Assembly (NCBI RefSeq): GCF_001642475.1
Contig: NW_019173936.1
Span: 1 to 64,000, forward strand
Source: Fonsecaea monophora
Lineage: Eukaryota; Ascomycota; Eurotiomycetes; Chaetothyriales; Herpotrichiellaceae
Length of the DNA: 64,000 nt
Direction of reading: 5' to 3'
This document shows, piece after piece, positions 21,301 to 31,207 of the stretch. Position numbers and translations under genes: made by a program. Each line of letters starts with the position of its first letter. Positions within the stretch are counted from its first letter, which is position 1. The notes under the pieces are model-generated. The model did no database searches, was not told the origin of the DNA, and worked only from the letters and a program-made list of their open reading frames with translations.

Positions 21301-24300
21301 GTCCATCCTGGCTTTTCCGAGGAACCACTGCTCCTTCTCGCGCTGTAGCCGAGCTTTGCTCTCTGCAAAAGCTTTTAGATGCTCTTTATTTTCGGCGAGT
21401 AGCTTGTCGATGAGATCCTGTATTTCTCTCTTCGCGAGCTCCTTCTTCTTTGTTCCAGAAACACTGACATCGGTGCGGTCTGCCGAAATCGCTGCGATTT
21501 TCTTATGCTGTCTGGAGAGCTCGTCTTCATACGATTTGCCAGGGATGGTGATATCGTACAACGACAATTGCCAGAACGTCGCGTAGAACCCAGTTCCCAC
21601 AATGTCCACAACGTCTTCGGGGAGGTGAGGTTGAATGGCGGTCATAAGCTCTTTCATCACGGGATGCCAACAATCATCTGTCGTTGCATCTGACTGTGCA
21701 GGAGTCTTGCTAGCATCGAGTTCAAGCGCAGGGCCCATTGTGTCGCTTGCAGCTGGTGAGTCATTCATCAGATTTTCTGTTTCAACAGCCTCGCCATCCT
21801 CCTCTGAGCTGGCATTTATCTGGTCTGACATTTCAACATCACCATTCACCTCTTTGACTTCCTCGGTTCGCTGGTCTTTTGCATTCTCTTTGTCGTACTC
21901 CTGAATTTGCCTGGAAATCAAGGGCCGGCTGATCCAGAATGCAATCTCGGGGCGAATTTCGTAGTCAATGAGCAGGCTCACCACATCAGGAATCGTGGCT
22001 CGAAATTCTTCTGGGGAGAGGTTTGTTTTCAGAAGGTCAAGATACTGCACCATTACTCGATGGACCTCGTCGTAGGTGTTGCCGATTGCTTTAAGAGGCA
22101 CTTGTTCTTCCTCAAAGACACATGCTTGTCGTTGCTGTGCCATGGAAATCAAAAATTTAGCAGCCAAACCTGTGTCTTGAAGTGATTTCATCAGTCTCTC
22201 CGAGGTCTTCTTCGAGTCATGCCGTCGATCAAGCAGTTGAAGGATAGTCTGAGACTGCAAGAGAGGTCCGCCCCCCATCGCTTGTAATTGTGCATCGTTG
22301 TAACTCGTGTCAGTTGCAATTCCAGCCATGGAAAGTACAATCTGTTCCAGCATCTTGAGGTCCATTGTATTACCATGCTCAAGTTGTTCGGCAACGTACT
22401 GTAATATTGGACCAGGTTTCATCATGCCGTATCGTTTGTAAATCTTCCCCGCAAACACTGCAAGCGCTGAAAGCCAACGACTCGCGAAGATGCCGCCCTC
22501 CTGAGTACGATTTCTTCCAGTCCTTGCCATTGAGCTTACAATAGCCCAAGTGAGAACATCGTAACCTAGATCCGTGAAATACCGTGCACCTTCGACGAAC
22601 ACTTCAGCAATGCTGTCGTATACTTCAATCTGAGTTAGTGCAGTGGTAATCACGATATGTGGGTTGGCAAAGGCAATCTTAGCCAAGGCTCTCGCCATCG
22701 GGCGTACATTGGTGTTGGATATTCGTTTCAATATATCCTTGGTCTCAGCCCTGGCTTGATCAAACGCTGATTTGACGTCGGGGTTGCGAGACGTTCTTCC
22801 AGACGACCATTCGAGGTACATCAGATAGCGGACATTCACCGGGAAAGTGCTGACTAGCTCAAAGACCTCGTTGACCACACCCGCATTTGATTTGGTCAAG
22901 CTCAGCGATGGTAGGAGAGTACGCTTGACTAGATCCAACCATCGAGATCGGGTAGACTCGCTTTTGTCAACCTGTAGATTGTGCTTTCCAATCCGGGCAA
23001 TCTTAAGGAGAAGGCCTGAATCTTGTCCGATCTTGACGCCAACGAGGGGTAGCAAAGTGTCGCAAAGTGTAAAGACATCTTCGACAGTTTGACAGACTGG
23101 AATATTGTCGTTCCACTCATCCCAATAAAACCGATAATCAGTGCCGTCGAGGCTATCATTTTTGTCCAGCTGAGCCCATCGGAGTACCTTTCTCTCGGCT
23201 GTTTCCACAACTTTGACCTGTCCTTTCGGGACACCCGGGACGTCGGTCTCATAGCTGGGTTTCTGGTTCCGGAGACTTGGACGATCTTGTAGAGGTTGTA
23301 CCATCCCGTACACTTTGCTCAAGGAGTGATGCAGTATCCGGTATACATATTCTGGAAGGTCGGGAATTAGTGCCATCAACCAAGGGAAGCGACCAAGGAT
23401 AAAGAGAGCTTCGGGTAGTGCCCCAATGGCCAGCAGGCTCTTAAGTAAAAGAACTTTCTGGTCCGCAGGCTCGTTCTCTTTCGAGGTCACCTTATCTGCC
23501 TCTGGTTCTTTGGATGGGGTGTTGGCTCGTGTGGTTGACTCTTTCAGACGAGGTGGTGCAGGTAAAGTATCATCTACCAATGCCCCAGCCGCCGTGAGGG
23601 CATTCCTGGCACCTGCTCCAGGCCTGGCAGCCCGTTCTCGCTCTTGCTTTTCTCGAGTCTTTTGCTCTTTAAGCTCTTCCATTACATCGTCCGTTCTCCA
23701 GATATGGGGGTACAAGTCTTTGAGCGAGACAAACCCAATCTTGATGAGGAGAGCGGAGAGGTAGATGAGATTATCTGGAAGGACATCTGTTTCATCCCTC
23801 GCTGGCGACGATGAGTAGAAACGGAGTTTAAATCCCAGAAGCTGTGCAGCGTCTCGATTACCCGATGGCGGCAATGTGCCAGTTTCGCGAATCCACTGGG
23901 CGAGTAGATCGTCGCCTGATGATGATGAAGCCCTTTCCAAAACTTCCTGCGGCACTTGTGATCTTCCGAGTAGATAGAAAGCTTCAAGGCCTCGCTCTCG
24001 AGCCACAGCCCAAAAAGCCTCATCACGAGTCCGGGTTTCCTCGGCCACAATCTGTTTTTGCTCTTCTGTGAGGTGCCAATCAGGAGAGCCAGGAAGTGCC
24101 CACTTTGGAAGGCCTGTCAGAGTTGGAATTTTCTTGGATGAGGTTGTTGATCGAGGCCACCATGGACTAGCGCGAAGGAATTTGACGAAGAACCGACATT
24201 GCTTCACTAGAACGGCACTGAAGACGTCCAGAACGACATCCAAACTTCGACCCACGTCTAGATCAAATGCACCGATCATAGCCTTGACTTTTTCTACCGT

Positions 24301-25248
24301 ATCCTCGACGGTTTCTGCAGTCGGGGCTTCGCTGCTGCTGGTAGTGAACAACTCAGTCATCAACTTTGCGAACCCTTCCGACTCTTCCCTCATAAGATTG
24401 AAATTCGCTTGTCTGTAGAGAAGATTGGTCTGCTTTCTGATGCCCATGCGATTGAATGTATTCCTGATCAGATCCAATTTCTCCAGCAAAGTTGCGTCGA
24501 GCTCATGTCGTAGTAAGTCGTGAGATATTTCAGTTGAAAGGACAAATGCAGAAAGGCGATCGAGCGGCATCATAGGGTTGCCCTCGAAGACGACAGATAT
24601 AGAATCCAGGAGGGCGGCTTGCAAGGCTGTGGGATGTGGTGTCTGCTGACTATCTTCATCTGCAATCTCGCTGTTAAGCATTTGTTTGACGAGGTCACCT
24701 GCTTCTGATGGACTAAGCCTGCCGAAAACAACGGTCTGGACAAGCTCCTGCATCAAAGCGATGAGTTGTGTCCCATCTTCTTCCTGCACACTTTGCAGAC
24801 CCTGCCGCAGGACATCTTCCCTTCCCCCAGTCTGCCATGACTCACAAACTGCGTTTGTCAAGTAGGTATAATTGTAAGGCTGAGGTTCAGGCGGGGGGGG
24901 AGATAAGGCACCGCTGTCGTGAGGATCTTGCTGAGCTGTGAACATTGTGCCGTTTGACGTGCTGAGCTCACGTTCGGCTAATGGCGCCTTGGTCGCGGGA
25001 GGAGGTTTGTCTGCTTGATGATGGACTGGGCTAGACGCAGGGTTGCCGCCTCGACCTCCTCTGCTTGATCGCCGACCACCTCTTCCACGTTGTTGGCTAT
25101 AGTCACGATCATTTCCTGACGCGTGATACGCCGTTGACTGGGCGAGACTGAGATTTCCCGGTCGATGAGGTGAGGGACGAGAATGTGGCTGATCATCTGA
25201 ATATGTTCGCTCCGGTCGCTTCCTCTTAGCGCCAGGCGGCAGGGGCAT
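18322..25248 (-). CDS. THO2: THO complex subunit 2 (Tho2/THOC2)
   Basis: Largest subunit of the nuclear THO/TREX complex, which couples transcription elongation to mRNP packaging and export. One uninterrupted exon encodes 2308 residues. An RGG-rich N-terminal patch (GRGGRRSSRGGRGG) precedes a long helical core of about 1400 residues. Family-like segments include SPWWPRSTTSSK, RYLMYLEWSS, GTGFYATFWQLSLYDI and CFLPRMLSSPLDAYFCFKFVKFLH. An acidic linker lies before the FWQLSLYDI part. The last 700 or so residues are Arg/Pro/Ser-rich and disordered, with RS and RD/RE dipeptides and a long polyproline run near the end. Tho2 tails bind nucleic acid; this one is long. The ATG at 25248 opens MPLPPGAKRKR. 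No splice signals that improve the model were found. Confidence 0.93.
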   Translation of the reverse strand: MPLPPGAKRKRPERTYSDDQPHSRPSPHRPGNLSLAQSTAYHASGNDRDYSQQRGRGGRRSSRGGRGGNPASSPVHHQADKPPPATKAPLAERELSTSNGTMFTAQQDPHDSGALSPPPPEPQPYNYTYLTNAVCESWQTGGREDVLRQGLQSVQEEDGTQLIALMQELVQTVVFGRLSPSEAGDLVKQMLNSEIADEDSQQTPHPTALQAALLDSISVVFEGNPMMPLDRLSAFVLSTEISHDLLRHELDATLLEKLDLIRNTFNRMGIRKQTNLLYRQANFNLMREESEGFAKLMTELFTTSSSEAPTAETVEDTVEKVKAMIGAFDLDVGRSLDVVLDVFSAVLVKQCRFFVKFLRASPWWPRSTTSSKKIPTLTGLPKWALPGSPDWHLTEEQKQIVAEETRTRDEAFWAVARERGLEAFYLLGRSQVPQEVLERASSSSGDDLLAQWIRETGTLPPSGNRDAAQLLGFKLRFYSSSPARDETDVLPDNLIYLSALLIKIGFVSLKDLYPHIWRTDDVMEELKEQKTREKQERERAARPGAGARNALTAAGALVDDTLPAPPRLKESTTRANTPSKEPEADKVTSKENEPADQKVLLLKSLLAIGALPEALFILGRFPWLMALIPDLPEYVYRILHHSLSKVYGMVQPLQDRPSLRNQKPSYETDVPGVPKGQVKVVETAERKVLRWAQLDKNDSLDGTDYRFYWDEWNDNIPVCQTVEDVFTLCDTLLPLVGVKIGQDSGLLLKIARIGKHNLQVDKSESTRSRWLDLVKRTLLPSLSLTKSNAGVVNEVFELVSTFPVNVRYLMYLEWSSGRTSRNPDVKSAFDQARAETKDILKRISNTNVRPMARALAKIAFANPHIVITTALTQIEVYDSIAEVFVEGARYFTDLGYDVLTWAIVSSMARTGRNRTQEGGIFASRWLSALAVFAGKIYKRYGMMKPGPILQYVAEQLEHGNTMDLKMLEQIVLSMAGIATDTSYNDAQLQAMGGGPLLQSQTILQLLDRRHDSKKTSERLMKSLQDTGLAAKFLISMAQQRQACVFEEEQVPLKAIGNTYDEVHRVMVQYLDLLKTNLSPEEFRATIPDVVSLLIDYEIRPEIAFWISRPLISRQIQEYDKENAKDQRTEEVKEVNGDVEMSDQINASSEEDGEAVETENLMNDSPAASDTMGPALELDASKTPAQSDATTDDCWHPVMKELMTAIQPHLPEDVVDIVGTGFYATFWQLSLYDITIPGKSYEDELSRQHKKIAAISADRTDVSVSGTKKKELAKREIQDLIDKLLAENKEHLKAFAESKARLQREKEQWFLGKARMDKALNTTLIEHCFLPRMLSSPLDAYFCFKFVKFLHGAGTPNFRTLGFYDLFFKPARLISLIFMCTSKEADNLGKFLNEVLKDLARWHASKTIYEREGWGLKKNLPGFAMKVEAGKVVSLLDFESFQRVLYKWHGNLHTALQKCLTSPEYMHVRNAISVLRVISGVYPAVNWHGTGLQKAVDRLRDSDKEDLKVSSQALLGALHRREKVWVGLDTFRKGPERNGEPERDPSQQKTSSSQEPPAASIMATKKEGNSELKDAEMTDAPSKSEGKDAPEKKDGEEPSKTAKPQATSGPHTPASRTSSRPGNTNGASTPSRQGTEPLANAKRESRPPRAETSKPHELPRRLTPPPSRPSANLPNRPELVESRNGHRESPRLSSRLEVDAPRLPLDVRTSRDSRLGYRGLERPDRPDRSDPGFDDYERHARRYERPDGSGHGTREERGYGREHDRRTPYDRPPAHERDRPPVRPPPTEREREGRGAAPRSRPPSALESSRPEPQPPQKKDIVPEPPQTIVNPPRTSLIGDGNSDRRSLPGSTALGQEKSTRSSRPSSPRREDDRRAYPRRDADDRLRPETASTRQISYTPASLEPGVNSSRSSAASSYKRDPRDLRQPPPVDLQHGRLEQESTQQPAGSQTPDRGQESDVPSGPRGRPTSGGSRMRAPPLNTQVPPSSNTDRPTPTGPSRRHGRTSSYAEPSSTPSTPAADAVGVHPSRLSQIDSAVSETSRSSQGAPPAPPTQPPAGPRGSAPPGAPSGPSPTSRGPPSGPQAGDGNMRGGRNNRNPLAAVNNTLAQAGTSIRGRGNARQSSTNFGPHMPPPPPPPPPPGGPAATGHNQSSNGYPPHDLFASSNPNEVPVGTRPPSSRHDSNRDRRGELSEERGPERRPSRHSSRHDESRGDREHRSERNGRDGGEDRYGLGDVSRRDERPSRRENHPPEADDRRTGYSRSAPSRDDNPSSRKHGRGDEPSNYGGPGHGSGGGRGGSRVSSESKRARR

Positions 25249-25715
25249 CACGTCCAGTCGTCAAAAACTGCGGCCCCGACAAGGCTGTCTTCAAGAGGTC
25301 TGTCCTCGTAGTTTTCATGGAGGAGGCTGCGACATCCAGTTCAACAAAGGGCGGTCGATTTGGATATGACGAGCAGTACTGAACAGCTTAGGCTTCGCGT
25401 ACAGCTGCAAAGTCGTCAAGTTGAGGGTTGTTTCAAGGGAAAGGGATCGTCGCGTCGGAGGAAGGGGAAGGTGATGGGACTGTGTTGGCCTTTGATGCGT
25501 GAAGAGAGGGACAGTACGAAAGAAATCCGGTTATGGAAAAGCGTGAGATTACGGTGAATAATTTATACCCATAGCGCAGTTTCAATAACTCTTGAACATA
25601 AACGTCATTGCACCCTGACAGCCTGACGACAGTGGAACTCCAGACAGCAGCCTAGCCAGCATCATCATATAAAACCCTTGGTTAAGATCTTTCTTGTTCA
25701 ATCTGTAACGACGGC
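25249..25715. other. Divergent promoter between THO2 and the SDR gene
   Basis: 467 bp between two divergently transcribed starts, so it probably serves as promoter for both. No confident core element or gene is seen. Confidence 0.55.
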
Positions 25716-26976
25716 ATGGCTAAGATCTTTGCAACTGGAACTACTGGCTATATAGGGGGCGATGCTCTCTACCTCATCTCACAAAAACACCCAGAATGGG
25801 AACTCACATGCCTGGTTCGGAACAGTGACAAAGGCGCCAAAGTTGCTGCTGTCTATCCGAAAGTGAGGTTGGTCTACGGAGACTTGGACACTGTAGACCT
25901 GATCGAGGAGGAGGCTGCCAACTCCGACATCGTCTATCACTTTGCCAACTGCGACCATGAGGCTTCGGCGCGCGCTATTGCTAAAGGGCTCGCACGGAGA
26001 AACCGCGAAGGCACTGGTTACTGGATTCATACATCCGGAACACTAATTCTCGGCTGGGAAACAATTGACCTTGCCGACTTTGGTAACAGATTGGATAAAG
26101 TGTATGACGACTGGGACAACGTGGGCGAATTGATATCTCAACCCGACCACGCTGCTCACAGGAATGTAAGTACACCATGCTATCACCCTTTTAATATCAC
26201 ATATGACCTAAAATGAGGTGTTGTGTGTCTGACGCATCAATCACCTGTGGTCTTTTTTATCTCTCTTTGGAGGTGCCGGAGGTCGCACGACAAAGCAAGC
26301 TGCCCCTAGGTGAAGCGAACATGTCCCCCTCCCATCTACTCTCCTGTTAGTCCTTTGCTGATATAACGTTTTCCAATCTATATAGGTCGATAAGATTGTT
26401 TTGGCTGCTTCATCGGAAAAGGTAAAGACGGCGATCGTATGTCCTCCAACGATATGGGGTCGAGGTAGAGGCCCAGACAATACACGTTCGGTTCAAATAT
26501 ACATGGCGACTTCAAGCTTTCTAAAGCGCCACAAGGCCTTCAAAGTCGGTAAGGGGGAAAATATCTGGCACGAAATCCACGTTCAGGACTTGTCGAACCT
26601 CTACCTTCTCCTCGGCGAGGCTGCTCTCAATGGCGGCTCGCCGGCGACCTGGAATGACCAGGGTTATTATTTGGCTGAGAACGGTCCTTTTGTATGGGGA
26701 GATTTGATCCAGGAAATTGCAAATGTTGCTCATAAAAATGGTCTACTGCCAGAAGCAACCGTGGAAAGCCTGAGTCCGGCAGAAGCTGAAACATTTCTCC
26801 CCAATGCCAGGCTGCTGATGGGGACCAACTCAAGGGGGGTATCCATTCGAGGAAAGAAACTGCTGGGTTGGAAACCTGCTATGCATGGAATTATGGAAGA
26901 AATTCCCGAGTGTGTGGAGAGCGAAGCCGAGCGCCTTGGTCTGATCAAACGCCATGCAGCAAAAGTTGCAGGATAG
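25716..26976 (+). CDS. Atypical/extended SDR, NAD(P)-dependent epimerase family oxidoreductase
   Basis: Rossmann-fold short-chain dehydrogenase of the NAD-dependent epimerase/dehydratase type, 346 residues. Exons are 25716-26165 and 26386-26976. The intron is long for this window (220 nt; GTAAGT to TATAG) and joins AAHRN to VDKIVLAASS in phase 0. The N-terminus carries the dinucleotide motif ATGTTGYIGG (GxxGxxG). Other family-like segments are DIVYHFANCDH, HTSGT, DWDNVGEL and CPPTIWGRGRGP, the last corresponding to the substrate-pocket region. No clear YxxxK pair was identified, as in NmrA-like or atypical SDRs, so catalysis is uncertain. Substrate unknown. The gene diverges from THO2 and stands alone. 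Confidence 0.83.
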
Positions 26977-26982
26977 ATCGGT

Positions 26983-27029
26983 CCACCTCATTCAACCACT
27001 AGAAGTGGAGTAAGAGGTGGTTGAGGTGG
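26983..27029. repeat. Inverted repeat in the SDR 3' flank
   Basis: CCACCTCA plus CAACCAC on the left pairs with GTGGTTGAGGTGG on the right. The left arm carries a short bulge. It begins 7 nt after the SDR stop codon, so it would fold in the 3' UTR of the transcript. Confidence 0.6.
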
Positions 27030-27714
27030 TTTGTTCTGGACACTCACAAGGTCAGCCGTGATTGTTATCCCCCTCAAAGCCGCCCTTCAAGGGAATACAT
27101 GTATGAACCCATCTCGGTCAATGTTCTTGCTGTCCCGTTTCCAACGAATCGATAGTGGATCGAGAATGACATCGAATGGTTATCTGCATTGGACAGACCC
27201 GATAGTTTCATCGCTCTGCTGTCGTGGTGATAGGTTGATGTTACCTCCTAGGAAGAGGGTGAGGGGGAATCCCCCTGACAGGATTGCTTTGGAGGCGAGG
27301 GATTGTGCGGCAACACCTCATCCGACTCAGCCTCGTTCGACATCAGACTGTTGTATCTCCAATGGCGGTTTATTCCACAAGGGTAGCTTCGCAAATTCAA
27401 CCCAATTGGGACTATCGCTTCGATTGTACGAGGTACGGAGATATGACTTGAGACCTCCGCATCAAGGACGCCATTGGCCACTGTAGTCAGGCTTCCGGGT
27501 TACCTGGCGTCGAATCGACTTCCCAAGACGGCAATGCGCAATCTCATCGCGTCTTGCATCTCAGCAGCACCAGGGTCACTGACCCAGCGACAACAGCCCA
27601 ACTGTTGTCGATAGCGTATCAAAGATATGCCACTGCGCACACTGGCGTTCCTCCGACGCCCTTGTCTGCCTCGTCATCCGCAGGGAGGGTCATGGGATGG
27701 TTAATTGAGACCGC

Positions 27715-27723
27715 TATATATAA
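27715..27723 (+). promoter_or_regulatory. TATA-like element
   Basis: TATATATAA followed by G, in the plus orientation. It is 169 bp before the ATG of a 60-codon frame at 27892 and about 300 bp before another at 28022. Good TATA boxes are uncommon in this window, so it hints at an unannotated transcript. Confidence 0.35.
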
Positions 27724-27891
27724 GAGCAATGGCACTGGACGATCGCTCCCACCTCACCGAGCAGCAATCGCAATCCCACAGCCTGAGGACAAATCTACAC
27801 TGTACATACGCAAGACAGAATCTCAAATTTACATACAATCCAAGCGCAGTCGAGCCTCGGAATCCACCGCCACCACCACACGCCCGAGACA

Positions 27892-28074
27892 ATGTGCCTT
27901 CCGCTGCTTTTCGTGGTTCGACGCCTGATCAATCGAAGCCAAGAGGCGGACGAACACAATTCCAGAGGGGTGTCTTACGACAATCAGTCGACCCCGCAGC
28001 AGAGACCGAACCCGCAGGGACATGAAGACAGCGGCCGAGGTCATCGTTCCGGAAATAGAGAAACGCGACACTAA
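27892..28074 (+). CDS. Possible small protein (60 aa), unsupported by homology
   Basis: The frame opens MCLPLLFVVRRLINRSQEAD and continues as a hydrophilic, Gln/Arg/His-rich stretch. A TATA-like element lies 169 bp upstream. A second frame over the same stretch (ATG at 28022 to a stop ending at 28141, 39 codons) reads MKTAAEVIVPEIEKRD and ends in PRPPATTSIKH. It also looks protein-like, so an intron that switches frames is possible. No family is recognised. It may be non-coding; this is a flag, not an assignment. Confidence 0.2.
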   Translation: MCLPLLFVVRRLINRSQEADEHNSRGVSYDNQSTPQQRPNPQGHEDSGRGHRSGNRETRH

Positions 28075-28888
28075 GGATGGTGTTTTTGGCATTGATCTGT
28101 ACATGCCCCGACCACCTGCGACGACCTCAATCAAGCACTGACCGATAGTTCGCAGGCAGAGTTTGCGGAACCACGAAACGACCGCCGCTTTGACAAGACA
28201 TGGGCTTTTGGCTGTGTCAGTTTAAAAGAGTCTCTTAGGGTATATACAGGCCTATAGACCAATCGGTTATGCCATGGTCATGATATTTGTTGCGTTGATG
28301 TTGTTGGTTTTGCCACATCCTGAAGCGACCTTTTGTCTTAGACGGCCGTTTTGCAGTCAATGGCTGCGTTATTGAGTCTTGGTATCAGTCTCCAATGTTG
28401 TTTGTTCAGTGAGAATATTCGTATGAGCTTTCGTAGCAACTATGGGCAATGGCAGACCATTTAGTCAATTCTTACCGTTCAGCCGTAATGGGTTCTCCCA
28501 GTCCTTAGACTATTGACAGGGTGCTGCTTTCCGCAGTCATTTTTTGTGCCGCAGGTTCAGCTCAAGGCCCATGCTCCAGGCGCGGAGTCTCAATACCGAA
28601 ATGCCCTTGTGTGTAGCAAAGGCTCACGGGTGGATCTGCAATCTTGTTCGCATTGTTCGCGCCAGCATGTAGAATGGATGCTGCGGTGTTCTTGCAGCAC
28701 TTGAGAGCGGAACCACTCCAAATCTGCGGAGACAAATATTTGGAGCATTCTCATCTCCTTTCTGCAATTGGCTTTTATATTCAGATCCGCAGCGACTCAG
28801 TGACGAACACTGTAAACTCCTTCACGTCCTCTTGTAACATATTTAGGCATCTTAATTCTTCTGGCACCGGTTTGGTTGCCCTTCCAGC

Positions 28889-29389
28889 ATGATCAAAGGG
28901 AGCTGTGCCTGCGGGCGCGTCCAATATGAGACTCAAGCTCAGCCCCTTGGCCTGACAGCCTGTCACTGCGTCACTTGTCAACGCGTTTCAGGTGGACCGT
29001 ATCTAGGATTCGTTGCTATTCCTGCGTCGGCAGTCAAATGGAAACAGCAGCCAGATATCTGGTATGCGAGTGACATTGCGGAGCGCGGCCACTGCAAGTC
29101 CTGTGGCTCTGCGGTCTTCATGCGGTACTTTTTCGAGGCAGATCGCACTGAGGTGACTCTGGGAACAGTGGTCGGGGCCGAACCTGCTCTCCCAGCCTTG
29201 GGGGCACACATCTTCCTAAAGGACAAAGCACAGTATCTTGTTCTTGCAGATGACGGAGCTACCCGATATGATGAGTTTCCTGAGGGGTTTCGCGACAAGA
29301 TCGAACAATGGAGAAGGCAACAGCAGGGGAGGGAAGAAGGCGAAACAGTAAGCATGAACCTGCAAGCAGCCTCTTTTGACTGCGACTGA
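28889..29389 (+). CDS. GFA/CENP-V-fold zinc protein (glutathione-dependent formaldehyde-activating family)
   Basis: Intronless 166-residue protein of the GFA (CENP-V/Mss4-like) fold. It opens with the typical GSCACGRVQYE, where the two cysteines (C6, C8) bind structural zinc. Next come CHCVTCQRVSGGPY, holding the other cysteine set, and GHCKSCGSAVF around residue 70. These are the Cys clusters expected of the family. The C-terminus after about residue 140 is a charged Gln/Glu tail. The family includes S-(hydroxymethyl)glutathione synthase, but most fungal members have no proven activity, so the reaction is left open. The ATG at 28889 gives the canonical start. Confidence 0.88.
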   Translation: MIKGSCACGRVQYETQAQPLGLTACHCVTCQRVSGGPYLGFVAIPASAVKWKQQPDIWYASDIAERGHCKSCGSAVFMRYFFEADRTEVTLGTVVGAEPALPALGAHIFLKDKAQYLVLADDGATRYDEFPEGFRDKIEQWRRQQQGREEGETVSMNLQAASFDCD

Positions 29390-29641
29390 ATTGTCCCAGA
29401 AGTGAAGTGAAAAGGGAGGCATAAGGGAGCAAACGTATCTGACAACAACCACAACAACAAAGATGATCAATCAGACCAGTGAATTCTGCCTCACCAGCTC
29501 CAAGATGAATGTTTCTTTCTGTCCTCCTCATCTTGCACCCATTCTCGACTGCTCCATCTTGCCAACTTTCCCTCTCACCACAACTCTTTCTTCCTCTCTA
29601 CCTTCACATCCTCATCATCACTGCTCACTTCTCACGCAACC

Positions 29642-31207
29642 ATGTCATCAGAATCGTCACTAGCTTCATCCTCAAAAGTGCCGCTCGGTGCGCCCACTGA
29701 GCCCAAGTCGTTTCGTCTCTCAGGAATGGCCTCTCGTTCACGACTCCATCCCAACCCTAATCGCTGGGCTCGCGTGCCTTCCCCTTCAGTGCCCCGTCAC
29801 AGCAGCAGCCCCCTCGTGCACAGTCCTTTGCAGCAGTCGTTCCCTGCTTATCCAGACCCATCAAAGTCAGCTCCTAATTCTCCAGGAAGTGCAACCATGC
29901 AGCAAACGCCTTCTCGTCGGTCACGGCCCACCGAGCAAGGTGTTCGCCCACGAGGAGAGTCCCGTTCGTCATCTGTCCCTATAGTTGTGCGGATTCAGCA
30001 AGATTCAGAGACTGAAGGTGAAGGTGAAGGCACAAGTCAACGCTCAATGCACATCCGCACCCGACCTAGCTCACGGGCTAGTTCATCCTTGCCCTCACCA
30101 GGAGACAGCCAGGATAGTCACAACCGTCGCTCTGTGAAACATCTTACTTGTTTCTGGTGGTGGGAAAAAGGGAGTTGCAAATACTCTGAAGACGATTGCT
30201 GTGAGTTGATTGCGCCAGGCTGAAAGGCGTTCAGGGGCCTTCCAATGTGGTTTTCCAGTACTGACATTGAATTAGTATACGCTCATCATGATACGGGCCA
30301 TTACACGGCTGCACCTCGCCAGGTTATTCCAGGGGAACCGGCCAAAGCAGGCAGATCTCTGGAACGCGCATTAAACAAACTTGCTATTTCAAATCGGTCA
30401 TCCGCCTCGGTGTCGTCTCTTGCTGGCGTGAATACTCACAATGCCGAATGCGAGAGTACCGGCAATGGCAGCAATGCAGTCTCCAGACCTGTCACTCCGC
30501 TCATAAACCACAGCCGGCCTAGCACCCCTTCTCCTCGCATGAGCATGGACCTTGGTCTCGCTACTCACCTCCAAGCGGATAATGAGTTCCTCCGCGGTCT
30601 CGTCCAGCAAACGCAGCGAGAGAAGCACGCTTTGATGGACACAATCGAGGCTCTCCAAGCAGAAAAATCTCAGCTGAATGCGCAAATCGAAAACATGAGC
30701 CAGGAGCGCCACGCACTACTTACAGAGCGGGACATCTTGCACGCTACAATTAAGAAGCTGCAATTTCCTACTGGAATCAACCCCTATATTCAGGGTCATA
30801 GCCACATTGTACCAATGAGATCCCCGAGCGCCACCACTTTTCCAAGTCACAATCCCTGGGGTGCGATTGGAAGTGGGAGTCGAGGAACTAGCACCAGCCC
30901 AAACGGCACACCTGTCGACAGCCCTGCCATACAACCGCGCAGCTTCAGTTTCGCCGCCCCAGCAGCTGTCGGTCCTGTGGGCAGCATCCCGGCTCATCTC
31001 GCCTACAACACTGGGCGGATGAGTATGAAAAGCTCATCTGACACAACCTTGGACACCGCTATACCAACCCATGGATCCGTCAACGGTAATGGTGTCGAGC
31101 GTGGAAATATAAAGGCAGACGCGCAGCTCGCCGAGAATCTTGTGTCAAGCAGCATGGAAGGGGAGAGGCTGAAGGATCTGTTGAGCAGCCTGGGGCCGAG
31201 TTTTTAA
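29642..31207 (+). CDS. CCCH zinc-finger and coiled-coil protein
   Basis: Predicted 496 residues in two exons, 29642-30200 and 30276-31207. The 75-nt intron (GTGAGT to ATTAG) falls inside the zinc finger. Splicing creates CFWWWEKGSCKYSEDDC followed by LYAHH, a C-x8-C-x6-C-x3-H finger at about residues 171-191 that neither exon encodes alone. The first 165 residues are Ser/Pro/Arg-rich and disordered. About residues 305-365 form a coiled coil (leucine and charged heptads, NEFLRGLVQQTQREKHALMD and after). The C-terminal third is Ser/Pro/Gly-rich. CCCH fingers usually bind RNA; the coiled coil suggests oligomerisation. No named ortholog is recognised. Confidence 0.82.

Larger units (their letters stand above)
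26977..28888. other. 1.9-kb intergenic stretch with possible small ORFs
   Basis: The stretch between the SDR and GFA genes holds a hairpin just after the SDR stop (26983-27029), a strong TATA-like element (27715-27723) and overlapping short frames over 27.7-28.15 kb. Beyond about 28150 nothing is recognised apart from a CCAAT motif near 28258. Confidence 0.5.
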
